Assembly: GCA_016717205.1 (NCBI GenBank)
Contig: JADKGC010000014.1
Coordinates: 1 to 64,000, forward strand
Length of the DNA: 64,000 nt
Direction: 5' to 3'
Source: Candidatus Flexifilum breve
GTDB taxonomy: Bacteria > Chloroflexota > Anaerolineae > Aggregatilineales > Phototrophicaceae
The position numbers were made by a program, and so were the translations under genes. Shown piece after piece: positions 17,203 through 25,828 of the stretch; positions within the stretch are counted from its first letter, which is position 1, and every line of letters begins with the position of its first letter. The notes below the pieces were generated by a model. It was not told where the DNA came from. It ran no database searches and saw only the letters and a list, made by a program, of their open reading frames with translations.

Positions 17203-18839
17203 CGGCGCACCCGCCGCGCCCAGATTGCCAACCCGGCGACCAGCACCACACCCGGCATCATGATCAACGTGATGAAGCTGATCAGGTCGAGCGTTGCGCT
17301 GTCGATGAAGATCAGCGGGACGCCCGTGCTGTAACCCTGCACGCCGAAGCGGATTTGCTCGTCCATGCCCGTCAGCCACGCGATGCCGTCAGTGAAGAGT
17401 ACCCCATTGCCGGACGCCGCCAATACCGATCCGTTGCTGACGAAGTTGCTGTCCCCGACCATGAGGATCTTCGCGCCCGTCGTTTGATCCCATGACCACA
17501 CGACGGTGGTTAACTGCGGCGGCAGGTCGGTCGCGGGGTCATAGCTGTAGGTGTTGGTATCGCCGAGCGTGCGCAGGTCGGTTTCGCCATAGCTGACCTC
17601 TGATGACAGCGTAATCTGCCCGTTGGCGATGTCGGCGGGCGCGGTTTCGAGATCCACTTGCAGGGCGCGCGCTACGCTGAACAGCAGCGGATTGTCCGCC
17701 GGATCAAGGCGTTCGCCGAGCGAGGTCGCCGTGTAGACATAGGCAGCGATGATGTCGAGCGGGGTTTCGCCGCTCGTATCTGGCGATTCGACCACCGCGG
17801 CGTCGAGCGCGCGAATGCCGTAGTTGGCCCACAGATAGGCGTTGAACGCGCCGTCCTGCTTGAGGAAGGGATCCTCGTTGTAGAGCACATCGGTCATGAT
17901 GAACAACGCGCCGCCCCGCGCCAGATAGCGGTCGACCACGGCAATTTCGGCATCGGTTAAGTCGGTGAGCGGACGCACGAACAGCACCGCGCCCGCATCG
18001 CGGGGAATATCGCCGTTCGCCGCGGCGATGTCGCTCAAATCGAGCGGCAGCGTGACGAGCCCGCTCTCCTGCATGCCCGCGTTGATGCCAGAGACGCCTT
18101 CCTGCGTGCTGTCGAGCGGATCCCGTTCGCCGCTGCCCGTGTCGAAGTAGACGCGAATCGAGCCGGAGATCAGCAAGCGCAAAATCGCCTGGGTGATGTC
18201 GCGTTCCTGATTGGCCGTGCGCGGTACCCGCGCCAGCGTATTGAAATCGACCGAACCATCGTCGTTCAAATACGAGACGAACACCTGTCCATCTTCTTCA
18301 ACACCGTAGCGTGACGCCAGCGCGGGCTGTTCGTCAGGATCAATATACAGGCGGGTGACTAGTCCATCGGAGGCCGTTTCGTACAGGCGGAAGAACTGAT
18401 CATCGATTTCGCGGGTGGGCAGGTAGTCGGAGGTGTAAAACCCGGTGATACGAATGGGGCGGTAGAGGCGCCGAAGAATGCCTTCGGTCTCCGCGCTGAG
18501 CGTGAAGCGCTGCCCCTGCGTGAGATCGAGCGTGAGCGCGCCGCGCTGAAAGAACAAAAAGGCGAGCGCGACGATGCCGATGAGCATGAGCGTCGAAAAC
18601 ACGGTGACCGTGCCGAAGCGCATGCCGCGCCCGGTGATGAAAGCGCGGAATTCGGTCGGCGTCATGACGGCCCACAGGACGATGCCGACCAAACCGAGGA
18701 CGAAGGCGGCAATGATGTAGGGGGTCACGCCGCCTTGCCAGATCAAGCCGATGACGGCGGCGATGAGTGCGGCTACCCCCACATAGCTGGCGAGCGTGGC
18801 GATATGCCCGCGCCGGATGATGATCGGTTGTCTCTGCAT
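17199..18839 (-). CDS. GldG-like ABC auxiliary membrane protein
   Basis: 546 residues. Three or four membrane helices at the N-terminus, then a large extracytoplasmic part opening with TLDLTQGQRFTLSAETEGILR, which is the hallmark of GldG/IFT52-like ABC partners, followed by ITGFYTSDYLPTREIDDQF, and a final membrane helix with a basic tail. The Rossmann-like middle (GAVLFVRPLTDLTDAEI) fits the same family. ATG 18839 overlaps the permease stop (TGATG). With the ATPase and permease it forms a GldA-GldF-GldG type transporter. In Bacteroidetes this serves gliding; in other phyla the substrate is unknown. Confidence 0.8.
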   Translation of the reverse strand: MQRQPIIIRRGHIATLASYVGVAALIAAVIGLIWQGGVTPYIIAAFVLGLVGIVLWAVMTPTEFRAFITGRGMRFGTVTVFSTLMLIGIVALAFLFFQRGALTLDLTQGQRFTLSAETEGILRRLYRPIRITGFYTSDYLPTREIDDQFFRLYETASDGLVTRLYIDPDEQPALASRYGVEEDGQVFVSYLNDDGSVDFNTLARVPRTANQERDITQAILRLLISGSIRVYFDTGSGERDPLDSTQEGVSGINAGMQESGLVTLPLDLSDIAAANGDIPRDAGAVLFVRPLTDLTDAEIAVVDRYLARGGALFIMTDVLYNEDPFLKQDGAFNAYLWANYGIRALDAAVVESPDTSGETPLDIIAAYVYTATSLGERLDPADNPLLFSVARALQVDLETAPADIANGQITLSSEVSYGETDLRTLGDTNTYSYDPATDLPPQLTTVVWSWDQTTGAKILMVGDSNFVSNGSVLAASGNGVLFTDGIAWLTGMDEQIRFGVQGYSTGVPLIFIDSATLDLISFITLIMMPGVVLVAGLAIWARRVRR

Positions 18840-19561
18840 CAGCGCACCCTGTTCGATTCGATGACGCGGATCGTCACATACAGCACGACGGTGATGATTC
18901 CGGCGAAATACACGATGTCTTCGGCGCGAATGAGCCCGGAGGCGAACGAAGTCGAGAAGTGGCCCTGCAGCGACAGCGCGCGCACGACGCGGGCGACATC
19001 GATGTTGGCAACAATTTGCCCCGCCTGATCGCCCATCCACATGAGGAACAATACGATCATGCTCAGGAATGCCGCAACGATCTGGTTTTCGGTCATAGCG
19101 GAGAAGAGCATACCAACGGCGAGCGTCGCGCCGCCATACAACCAGATGCCGACATACGCGCTGATCGCCGCGCCGATATCGGGCTGCGTGATGCTCAACA
19201 GGATGAACTGGTAGATGAAAGTGAGGATCATGAGCAGTGTGAAGTAGAACCACGCGCCGAGGAACTTGCCGAACACGATGCTGGCATCGGTGACGGGCGC
19301 AGTCATAAGCAGTTCGAGCGTCCCCTCACGCCGTTCTTCCGCAAACAGGCGCATGGTGAGCAGTGGCGCGAAGAAGATCATCGTGAAGGACATGACCAGC
19401 GGCACGAGCGCGGGTTCGGCGGGTTTAAGGGTCATACTGCCCTGCAGGTCGCTGTTGAACAGCACCCCGGTCAGCACGAGCACCGCCGCCGTGATCAGGT
19501 AGGCGAAGGGGGAGGCGAAATACTGGCCGACTTCGCGGCGGAACACAATCCACGTCGCCAT
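18839..19561 (-). CDS. ABC-2 type permease (GldF-like)
   Basis: 240 residues with six membrane helices. The N-terminal FRREVGQYFASPFAYLIT and the loop LFAEERREGTLELLMTAPVTD are typical of ABC-2 permeases of the GldF/NosY kind. It starts 2 bp after the ATPase stop and its stop overlaps the GldG-like start, so all three are translated as a unit. Confidence 0.88.
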   Translation of the reverse strand: MATWIVFRREVGQYFASPFAYLITAAVLVLTGVLFNSDLQGSMTLKPAEPALVPLVMSFTMIFFAPLLTMRLFAEERREGTLELLMTAPVTDASIVFGKFLGAWFYFTLLMILTFIYQFILLSITQPDIGAAISAYVGIWLYGGATLAVGMLFSAMTENQIVAAFLSMIVLFLMWMGDQAGQIVANIDVARVVRALSLQGHFSTSFASGLIRAEDIVYFAGIITVVLYVTIRVIESNRVR

Positions 19562-19563
19562 GG

Positions 19564-20472
19564 CTAGCCCTCCTTCACCAGTTCGAGGAATACATCTTCA
19601 AGCGAGGTGGTGACCGGGCGCATTTCCAGCAAGGTCACACCCGCCGCGCTGATGTGCGTCGAGAGTTCGCCGCGCACGTCGGTGTTCGCCTTAACCGTGA
19701 AGCCGTCGCCGCTGCCTTCGACATGGGTTACACCGGGGACGCTGGCCAACAAGTCGCGCATCTTCTTCTTATCGGCCCCGCGCGTGACCACATACAGCGT
19801 CGAACCGGGCTGCAGTTGGCGGCGTAAATCCGCGGGCTTGCCCTGCGCGACGATTTTGCCGTGGTTGATGATCAGAACCCGGTCGCAGACTTGCTCAGCT
19901 TCGCTCAGAATGTGCGTGCTGAACAGTACCGTGTGATCCTGCCCGAGCGCTCGCACTGCGTCGCGCACTTCGATCACCTGCTGTGGGTCGATGCCGATAG
20001 TCGGCTCATCGAGGATGATCACGGGCGGGTTGTGCACCAGCGCCTGCGCCAAGCCGAGCCGCTGCTTCAAGCCTTTCGACAGGTGGCGCACGAGTTGATT
20101 CTGGCGGTCGGTCAGGTGAAAGCGGGCGAGCGCCGCATCGACGGCGGGTTTGCTCGCTTTGACGCCGCGCAGCTTCGCCCAGAAGGTCACGTAGCCGCGC
20201 ACGGTCATATCCGGGTAGAGGGGGACGCGCTCTGGCAGATAGCCGACATTGCGCCGTGCTTCCAGCGAGTCCTCGACGATGTCGTGTCCGGCAATCTGGG
20301 CGCTGCCGGTGGTCGGCGGCATGAACCCGGTCAGCATGCGCATGGTCGTGGTTTTGCCCGCGCCGTTCGGCCCAAGCAGCCCGACGATTTCGCCCTGTTT
20401 GGCGGTGAAACTGATGCCATCTACGGCGAGACGATCACCGTAGCGTTTGGTTAAGCCTTTGGCTTCGATCAT
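19564..20472 (-). CDS. ABC transporter ATP-binding protein (GldA-like)
   Basis: 302 residues with the full ABC ATPase set: Walker A GPNGAGKTTT, Q-loop region (GYLPERVPLYPDMTV), signature LSKGLKQRLGLAQAL, Walker B VIILDEPTIGIDP and the switch His in STHILSEAEQ. The C-terminal 70 residues form the extra domain usual in GldA/CcmA-like members. It heads the four-gene operon and powers the ABC-2 permease that follows. Confidence 0.93.
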   Translation of the reverse strand: MIEAKGLTKRYGDRLAVDGISFTAKQGEIVGLLGPNGAGKTTTMRMLTGFMPPTTGSAQIAGHDIVEDSLEARRNVGYLPERVPLYPDMTVRGYVTFWAKLRGVKASKPAVDAALARFHLTDRQNQLVRHLSKGLKQRLGLAQALVHNPPVIILDEPTIGIDPQQVIEVRDAVRALGQDHTVLFSTHILSEAEQVCDRVLIINHGKIVAQGKPADLRRQLQPGSTLYVVTRGADKKKMRDLLASVPGVTHVEGSGDGFTVKANTDVRGELSTHISAAGVTLLEMRPVTTSLEDVFLELVKEG

Positions 20473-20709
20473 GAGTCGTGGTATCTCGATCTGTGCTTCA
20501 CAGCTTCGATGCTAACCCCGGCCATAGGGAGCGTCAAGCGGGCAAAGGCGCGATCTATGCAATTTCGAACAAAATCCCGGTAGAATGAGGTGCAGTCAAG
20601 GAGGTCGCAACGTGATTCGTTAACTGATCCTTTGGAACGCTTCTCATCGGTTTTGACCGGGCATTCGCCCCTGCTTTGATTCGTCCAAAACCAGCCAAAG
20701 GATTTAAGC
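20473..20709. other. Divergent intergenic region
   Basis: This 237-bp gap lies between the divergent ABC-ATPase gene and the phosphotransferase-family gene. A small ORF on the minus strand has no coding character. I see no convincing promoter pair or hairpin; the only -10-like hexamer is TAGAAT near 20581, without a good -35. Confidence 0.4.
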
Positions 20710-21976
20710 ATGACGCATACTGACGTGTTTATCGTCCTCGACAGTGACCACCGTGTACTGCTGATTGATGGTGTTCTCCCCCAAGTTTCTCATGATTTTC
20801 ATTTCTGGCAGGCGTGTGCCGAAGCTAACCGCGCGCTAAAAACCGCCTTCGGTATTGAAGTGATCACGATCCGTGTCACGCAAACCGAGTGGGGCGATGA
20901 CACGCGCTTCACCTACCTGATGCAGTACCGCGGCGGCGATCTCCCGCCCAACGCGGCGTGGACATTTCCCGACCGTGCGTCGCCAGCCGCGCAAGTAGCT
21001 TTGTCATGGTTGGTAACCGACCATTCGCACCGCGTCCCGTGGTATCGCCCAGATTTTTCCGACCAGATCACACAGACCATGCACGATCGGTTCGGCAGGG
21101 TAACTCTCTTAGAACAGGTCCGCTCGTGGGGGCGCTCGGCGATCTGGCGCTTGCAGACCACCAACACGACCGCATACCTCAAACTCGTGCCGCGGATGTT
21201 TGCTCATGAACCGCAGTTGTCGGTGTGGTTGGCACAGGCGTTCCCGCAGTGCGTCCCGGCAATCATCGCGGCTGAACCGGGGCACTGGTTCGTTATGGCG
21301 GACTACGGTGGCGTGTCGCTGTTTGCTGAGAGCAAGCGCGAGATCACGTTGTGGGAGCGGGCGCTCCGGGAGTATGCGCGGTTTCAGCAGGCGACCCCCG
21401 CCGCTGTGCCACGGCTCGTCGCCGACACGGGGGTGCCTATGCGTGACTTGACGTGGATTGAGGCACGCTGGCGAGCACTGCTGAGCGACGAGGATACGCT
21501 GAACCGGGGTTATCAACCAATCAGCGCCGAGGAGCGCCCAGCTTGTCGCCGCTGCGCCAAAGATCGCGGCGGCGGTGGAGCGGCTGCGGGAGGCGGAACT
21601 TTCGACGCTCACGCATGGCGACTTTTGGGCAGGCCAGATTGTGCAGACCGAGGATGATCGCTTGTTGTTCACGGACTGGTCGGACGCCGCATGCGCGCAT
21701 CCGTTCTTCGACGTCGCGTTCTTCCTCGCGGAAATCAGCGCTGACCTGCCGGATGTACCCGGCGCTAAAGATCGCTTAGTGCAGGCGTATCTCAGCGAAT
21801 GGGGTGAACTCGGCAGCACAGAGGCGTACGCTGCGGCGGAGATCATCGCGCCGCTGTACACCGCGCTGCGCTACCACCACGATATTCTGCCGCGCATGGA
21901 GATCGCGTGGGAGATGGAGAACATGCTGAACTACAACCTGCGGTTGATGCTCAAGGCGTGTGCGGAACAAGCCTGA
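20710..21976 (+). CDS. Phosphotransferase-family (APH/choline-kinase fold) protein, frameshifted
   Basis: The C-terminal two thirds have the kinase-like fold of aminoglycoside/choline phosphotransferases: the catalytic loop LTHGDFWAGQIV and the metal-binding LLFTDWSDAACAHPFFDVAFF. The first 105 residues (VFIVLDSDHRVLLIDG, WGDDTRFTYLMQYRGG) look NUDIX-like and may be a separate domain. The first frame runs out in low-quality sequence after 21540, while the next frame continues well from QLVAAAPKIAAAVERL. One extra C in the CCC at 21537-21539 explains it. Substrate unknown. It may share the 237-bp gap upstream with the divergent ABC operon. Confidence 0.75.
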
Positions 21977-21983
21977 GCAGAGG

Positions 21984-22011
21984 GTAGGGGCGCACGGCCG
22001 TGCGCCCCTAC
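21984..22011. terminator. 28-bp perfect palindrome between convergent genes
   Basis: GTAGGGGCGCACGG (21984-21997) is followed directly by its exact inverse. The same 28-mer core occurs at 46723-46750, also between two convergent genes. It probably serves as a bidirectional terminator and belongs to a dispersed palindrome family. Confidence 0.7.
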
Positions 22012-22029
22012 AATATAGATCATAAATCG

Positions 22030-23538
22030 CTATTCGCCGGCCAGTTGATACACGCGCACGTAGTCGACCAACATGGTCTGCGGGAACTGCGTCGTTTCGT
22101 CGGGGTAGCCCGGCCAGTTGCCGCCAACCGCGAGGTTGAGCAGGATGAAGAAGTCGTGATCGAAGACCCAATCGTTGCCGCGCACATCAGCGGGCGTGAG
22201 CATGTGGTAGAGCTCACCGTCGACATACCAGCGGATCGCGTCCTCGTCCCACTCGACCGCGTAGACATGGAAATCGTCGGCGTAGGGCGTATCGGAGCGC
22301 ACCGAACTGCCGATGCCGTTTGCGCCCGAATAGCCGGGGCCGTGCACCGTGCCATAGATCGTGTTCGGTTCGCGTCCGATGTATTCCATAATGTCGAGTT
22401 CGCCGCTGTTCGGCCAGCCAACCGTCTCAAAGTTGCCGCCGAGCATCCAGAACGCCGGCCAGATCCCCTGACCGAACGGCAGCTTGATGCGCGCTTCGAC
22501 GCGCCCGTAGGTGAACTCGAACTTGTCGTTCGTGATCAGGCGGGCGGAGGTGTAGAGGCACGTCCCATAGTGGCACGTGGTGTCGGGCAGCGTTTCCTGC
22601 CGCGCGACGATGGCGAGGTTGCCGTCACCATCCAAAGAGGCATTTTCGACACGGTCGGTGTAGTACTCCCATTCATTGTTGCCGAAGCCGTGCCCGCCGA
22701 TTTCCGCCGTCCATTTGGTCGTGTCGATGGGTGTACCCGCCGCGCCATCGAATTCATCCGACCACAGCAGTGTCCATTCGCGTGAATTCCACAAGTTCTC
22801 AGCCTCCAAATCGAGTTCAGGTTCCGCGACAGCGACAACCACTTCGTCACCCTGCCAGATGACCACATCGCTGCCGCTGTCGGTCACCAGTCCGATATCA
22901 TCGAGCAACACGGTGCCTGTTCCGGCGGGCAGACCGACGGCATACCCCGAAACCGCATCCAAGCCTAAGCCGTCATTGGGCGCGCCGCCGGGCTGGAAGT
23001 CGGTGCGCCGTTGGAACAGTTCAAACGGAATGACGAACTGCCGCCACCCACTGAAATCGTCGGGGATGCGGTAGAAGTAGCGTTCGGCGGTATCGCCGGG
23101 TTGGGTAGCGCTGCGATTGTCGAACAGATCGATTTGAATCTGCGCACCGCTGGCGCTGCCGAACAGCCAGAAGGTCAGCGCGCTGTAGGGCGTCCAATCC
23201 ATGCTCGTCCAAGCCGCGCCATCGGTGAAGGCATGCGTAAAGCCGCCCCAACTGCCGATGTCATAGTCGAGCGCGAGCACGGTGTTGGCGGTGGTCATTG
23301 TGGTAGGAAGGGCGTAGGTCGATGCGCCGACAATTTGCCGCGCGGAGAGCACCACGTTGCCCGGTTCGCTGCCCCACGGCACAAAGCCGACCGCGGTATT
23401 GCTCTCATCTAGCACAAGCGGCACGCCTGCTTCAAAGTCGTCAATGATGAGATCCGGCGTAATGGGGTCAGCTTGGGCGCTCACCTGGATAGCCAGCGCG
23501 AGCAGGAGGGCGAGTACAAGTAACAAACGTTTTGGCAT
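22030..23538 (-). CDS. Secreted family-16 glycoside hydrolase (beta-glucanase/laminarinase-like)
   Basis: 502 residues. A signal peptide (KRLLLVLALLLALAIQVSAQA) is followed by a carbohydrate-binding-like beta domain (DLIIDDFEAGVP to VLLDDIGLVTD, about 28-215) and a GH16 catalytic domain. The catalytic motif is GELDIMEYIG with nucleophile Glu380, Asp382 and acid/base Glu385. WTLLWSDEFDG and WYVDGELYH are further GH16 hallmarks. ATG 23538 is chosen because AGGAG lies upstream and the signal peptide starts there. It is likely exported to cleave beta-1,3 or mixed-linkage glucans. Exact linkage cannot be read from sequence. Confidence 0.92.
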   Translation of the reverse strand: MPKRLLLVLALLLALAIQVSAQADPITPDLIIDDFEAGVPLVLDESNTAVGFVPWGSEPGNVVLSARQIVGASTYALPTTMTTANTVLALDYDIGSWGGFTHAFTDGAAWTSMDWTPYSALTFWLFGSASGAQIQIDLFDNRSATQPGDTAERYFYRIPDDFSGWRQFVIPFELFQRRTDFQPGGAPNDGLGLDAVSGYAVGLPAGTGTVLLDDIGLVTDSGSDVVIWQGDEVVVAVAEPELDLEAENLWNSREWTLLWSDEFDGAAGTPIDTTKWTAEIGGHGFGNNEWEYYTDRVENASLDGDGNLAIVARQETLPDTTCHYGTCLYTSARLITNDKFEFTYGRVEARIKLPFGQGIWPAFWMLGGNFETVGWPNSGELDIMEYIGREPNTIYGTVHGPGYSGANGIGSSVRSDTPYADDFHVYAVEWDEDAIRWYVDGELYHMLTPADVRGNDWVFDHDFFILLNLAVGGNWPGYPDETTQFPQTMLVDYVRVYQLAGE

Positions 23539-23629
23539 CAGAACTCCTATCAAAAAACATTTCTGCAATCGCTCCCAGAGTGTACCACCAAGCGTTGGAT
23601 CAACCAGATTTTTGATCGGCAAACACCTG

Positions 23630-23658
23630 TTGACATAGGGGCAGGGATGCGCTATATT
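23630..23658 (+). promoter_or_regulatory. Consensus sigma-70 promoter of the arginine operon
   Basis: A perfect TTGACA (23630-23635), 17-bp spacer and TATATT (23653-23658). Transcription should start near 23665, about 20 nt before the leader ORF. It is the strongest promoter match in the window, as expected for a unit controlled mainly by premature termination. No ArgR-type operator was recognised around it. Confidence 0.8.
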
Positions 23659-23683
23659 TTTCGCGCATTCATTAAGGTGAACA

Positions 23684-23767
23684 ATGTACAGCATCTCGTT
23701 ACCCGAAATCCGTCGTCGCCGTCGCAGCCCGCAGACCACTGAGGTCACGCAGGGATTTTTGCGTTAG
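23684..23767 (+). CDS. Arginine-rich leader peptide of the arg-car operon
   Basis: A 27-codon ORF too short for normal gene finding. AAGGTG (23674-23679) precedes ATG 23684. Codons 10-14 are five consecutive arginines (CGT CGT CGC CGT CGC, 23711-23725), and the last sense codon before TAG is also Arg. The peptide begins MYSISLPEI and ends GFLR. Six of 27 residues being Arg in front of arginine genes is the classical sign of a ribosome-mediated attenuator: a shortage of charged Arg-tRNA would stall the ribosome at codons 10-14. The peptide itself probably has no other function. Confidence 0.85.
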   Translation: MYSISLPEIRRRRRSPQTTEVTQGFLR

Positions 23768-23837
23768 GCGTAACGAGACACGACCGCGAAGCCAAAGCAA
23801 TCCCCCTGACCTCAGACGAGAGGCAGGGGGATTTTTT
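23739..23837 (+). promoter_or_regulatory. Arginine attenuator: antiterminator and terminator
   Basis: Terminator: AATCCCCCTG-A-CCTC (23799-23813), loop AGACGA, GAGGCAGGGGGATT (23820-23833), overlapping a T6 tract (23832-23837). Antiterminator: CTGAGGTCA (23739-23747) pairs perfectly with TGACCTCAG (23807-23815), and GGGATT (23752-23757) with AATCCC (23799-23804), 15 pairs in all. These use the same 5' arm as the terminator, so the two folds exclude each other. A ribosome stalled on the Arg codons leaves 23739-23757 free and favours read-through; one that reaches the stop at 23765 covers it and allows termination. A further 9-bp pairing joins 23694-23702 to 23770-23778. Confidence 0.85.
23799..23837 (+). 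terminator. Intrinsic terminator of the arginine attenuator
   Basis: A 14-bp stem with one bulged A, a 6-nt loop and six T residues, 60 bp upstream of argC. It would end leader transcripts when arginine is plentiful. Confidence 0.85.
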
Positions 23838-23896
23838 ATGCATTGGGCACGAAGTGGCGCGCTGAGACGCGCTTGGTGAGCACAAAGGGGAAATAC

Positions 23897-24904
23897 ATGC
23901 AGCAGCAGCGAGTCCGCGTCGGTGTTTACGGCGCATCGGGGTACGCGGGGCAGGACGCGGTCGAAATCCTGTCACAGCATCCGTGTGTCGATTTGGTGTT
24001 CGCCACATCGGGCACGTACGCGGGCGATGCCGTGCCGTTCACGAACGTGCGCTACATCAAGCCGGATGATGCGCCGCTGGAAAGCGTCGACGCGGTGTTT
24101 CTCGCGCTGCCGCACGGTGTTTCCGCGCAGACGGCCAAGAAAGCCGAAGCGCACGGCGTCCGCGTGATCGACCTATCCGCTGATCTGCGCCTCGATACGC
24201 CCGAACTCTACCAGAAGTGGTACAACCACCCGCACCCGCATCCCGAACTGCTGCCGACACCCTACGGCCTGCCGGAACTCAACCGCGACGCGCTGCGCGG
24301 CGTGGAGCGGATTGCCGCGCCGGGCTGCTACCCGACGACCACACTGCTCGGCATTTACCCGCTGCTGCGGGAAAACTGGCTCGTCAACGACCGCCCGATC
24401 ATCGTGGATGCGAAATCTGGCGTGAGCGGCGCGGGGCGTGAACCCAAGCCGAATACCCACTTTGTCGAAGTCTATGGCAACTTCTCGCCGTATGGTGTCG
24501 GTCGCGCACACCGCCATGTCGGCGAAATTGAGCAAGAGATGCAGAAGATCAACCCGAACGCTGGGCTGCTGATCTTCACGCCGCACCTGCTGCCCGTCGA
24601 CCGGGGCTTGATGGCGAGCATTTACGTCGAACTCGCGCCCGGCCATACCAGTGCCGAGGTGCAGGCACTCTACGAGCAGACCTATGCCAACGAACCGCTC
24701 GTCAATGTGCTGCCGAAAGGGCAGCTCGCCACGCTCAAGCATGTGGTCAAGACGAACAAGGCGGCCATCAGCATCACGCCGAACACCGACCGCTACGTGC
24801 ACATCACCAGCGTCACCGACAATCTGCGCAAGGGCGCGGCGGGGCAGGCGGTGCAGTGTTTCAACCTGATGTACGGTTACGACGAGACGACAGCTCTATT
24901 GTAA
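23897..24904 (+). CDS. argC: N-acetyl-gamma-glutamyl-phosphate reductase
   Basis: ArgC reduces N-acetylglutamyl phosphate to the semialdehyde with NADPH, the third step of arginine synthesis. The 335-residue protein has the nucleotide-binding GVYGASGYAG at the N-terminus, the catalytic cysteine in AAPGCYPTTT (Cys144) and the conserved VSGAGR and HRHVGEIEQE motifs. ATG 23897 is chosen over an upstream ATG at 23843 because AAAGGGG lies before it and the upstream extension overlaps the attenuator. It is the first gene after the attenuator. Confidence 0.96.
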   Translation: MQQQRVRVGVYGASGYAGQDAVEILSQHPCVDLVFATSGTYAGDAVPFTNVRYIKPDDAPLESVDAVFLALPHGVSAQTAKKAEAHGVRVIDLSADLRLDTPELYQKWYNHPHPHPELLPTPYGLPELNRDALRGVERIAAPGCYPTTTLLGIYPLLRENWLVNDRPIIVDAKSGVSGAGREPKPNTHFVEVYGNFSPYGVGRAHRHVGEIEQEMQKINPNAGLLIFTPHLLPVDRGLMASIYVELAPGHTSAEVQALYEQTYANEPLVNVLPKGQLATLKHVVKTNKAAISITPNTDRYVHITSVTDNLRKGAAGQAVQCFNLMYGYDETTALL

Positions 24905-24988
24905 TTTCTCGGGGAGCAAACATCGCGTCTGCTTGCGCTCCCGACGGGAGAGGGATGGGAGGGGCAATGCACAGAAGGATAATGCACA

Positions 24989-25746
24989 ATGCCTGCACCG
25001 ATTGTCATTAAGATTAGCGGTCACGAACTCGACAGTCCGGATTTTCTGGCCGAGCTGGCCGCAACACTGAAGCACTTTGACACGCCAGTCGTGATTGTGC
25101 ACGGCGGCGGCAAAGAGATCACGGCGCTGCAAACCCGGTTAGGTATTGAACCGCGCTATGTCGACGGGCTGCGCATCACCGACGCCGAGTCGCTGGCATT
25201 GGTCGAAATGGTGCTGTGCGGTACGGTCAACAAGCGCATCGTGCGCACACTGGTGAATGCCGGGATCGACGCGGTCGGCTTGAGCGGCGTCGATGGCGGG
25301 CTCGTCAGCGCGGACAAGATGACGCATGAGTCGGTCGATATGGGCTACACGGGCGAAGTCACCGCCGTGCGCGTGGACGTGCTGATCGATTTTCTCGATC
25401 AGGGCGTCACACCCGTGATCGCGCCGATTTGCCTGGGCGAAGACAGTAACTTCAACGTCAATGCCGATCATGTCGCCGGGGCGGTGGCGGCGGCGCTGGA
25501 AGCCGAGAAGCTGGTGTTCGTGAGCAACGTCGAAGGCGTGCTCAAGGATGGCGCGGTTATCCCGCAGCTGACGCCAAATCAGGTGGGCGAGATGATCGCC
25601 GATGGGACAATCTTCGGTGGCATGATCCCGAAGGTCAAGACGGCGCTGGAAGCGTTGGCCGAAGGCGTCCAGCACAGGCAGTGATCACGAACCTGAAAGG
25701 CTTGTCCAGCGGCGGCGGGACGGTATTCGCTGAAAAACTGGACTGA
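24989..25746 (+). CDS. argB: Acetylglutamate kinase, frameshifted near the C-terminus
   Basis: ArgB phosphorylates N-acetylglutamate, the second step of the pathway. The N-terminal IVIKISGHEL, the glycine loop VIVHGGGKEI and the substrate region FNVNADHVAGAVAAAL are clear. The frame ends early at 25684 (GVQHRQ), but the next frame gives the expected last strand (QAVITNLKGLSSGGGTVFAEKLD in part) and stops at 25746. One missing base near 25668-25672 restores a protein of about 252 residues. AAGGAT precedes ATG 24989. An 84-bp gap to argC holds an imperfect GGAGC/GCTCC hairpin. Confidence 0.92.
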
Positions 25747-25828
25747 GCCTAAGGACCTGTGCTGGTCGACTCCCTTCCTCTAGGACCTAGGCCTTGATGT
25801 TTGATGGCGAGTTGAGGAAGTCGCGAAC

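Noticed and set aside
20469..20711. 80-codon ORF on the minus strand between the ABC ATPase and the phosphotransferase gene
   Set aside because: No recognisable domain, odd composition, and it fills a divergent intergenic gap that should carry promoters.
23684..23748. N-terminal extension of the GH16 gene across the arginine leader (minus strand)
   Set aside because: The signal peptide and AGGAG place the start at 23538; upstream codons are the antisense of the arginine leader.
25752..25788. AGGACCT direct repeat after argB as an operator
   Set aside because: Only two short copies 30 bp apart with no symmetry; too weak to support.
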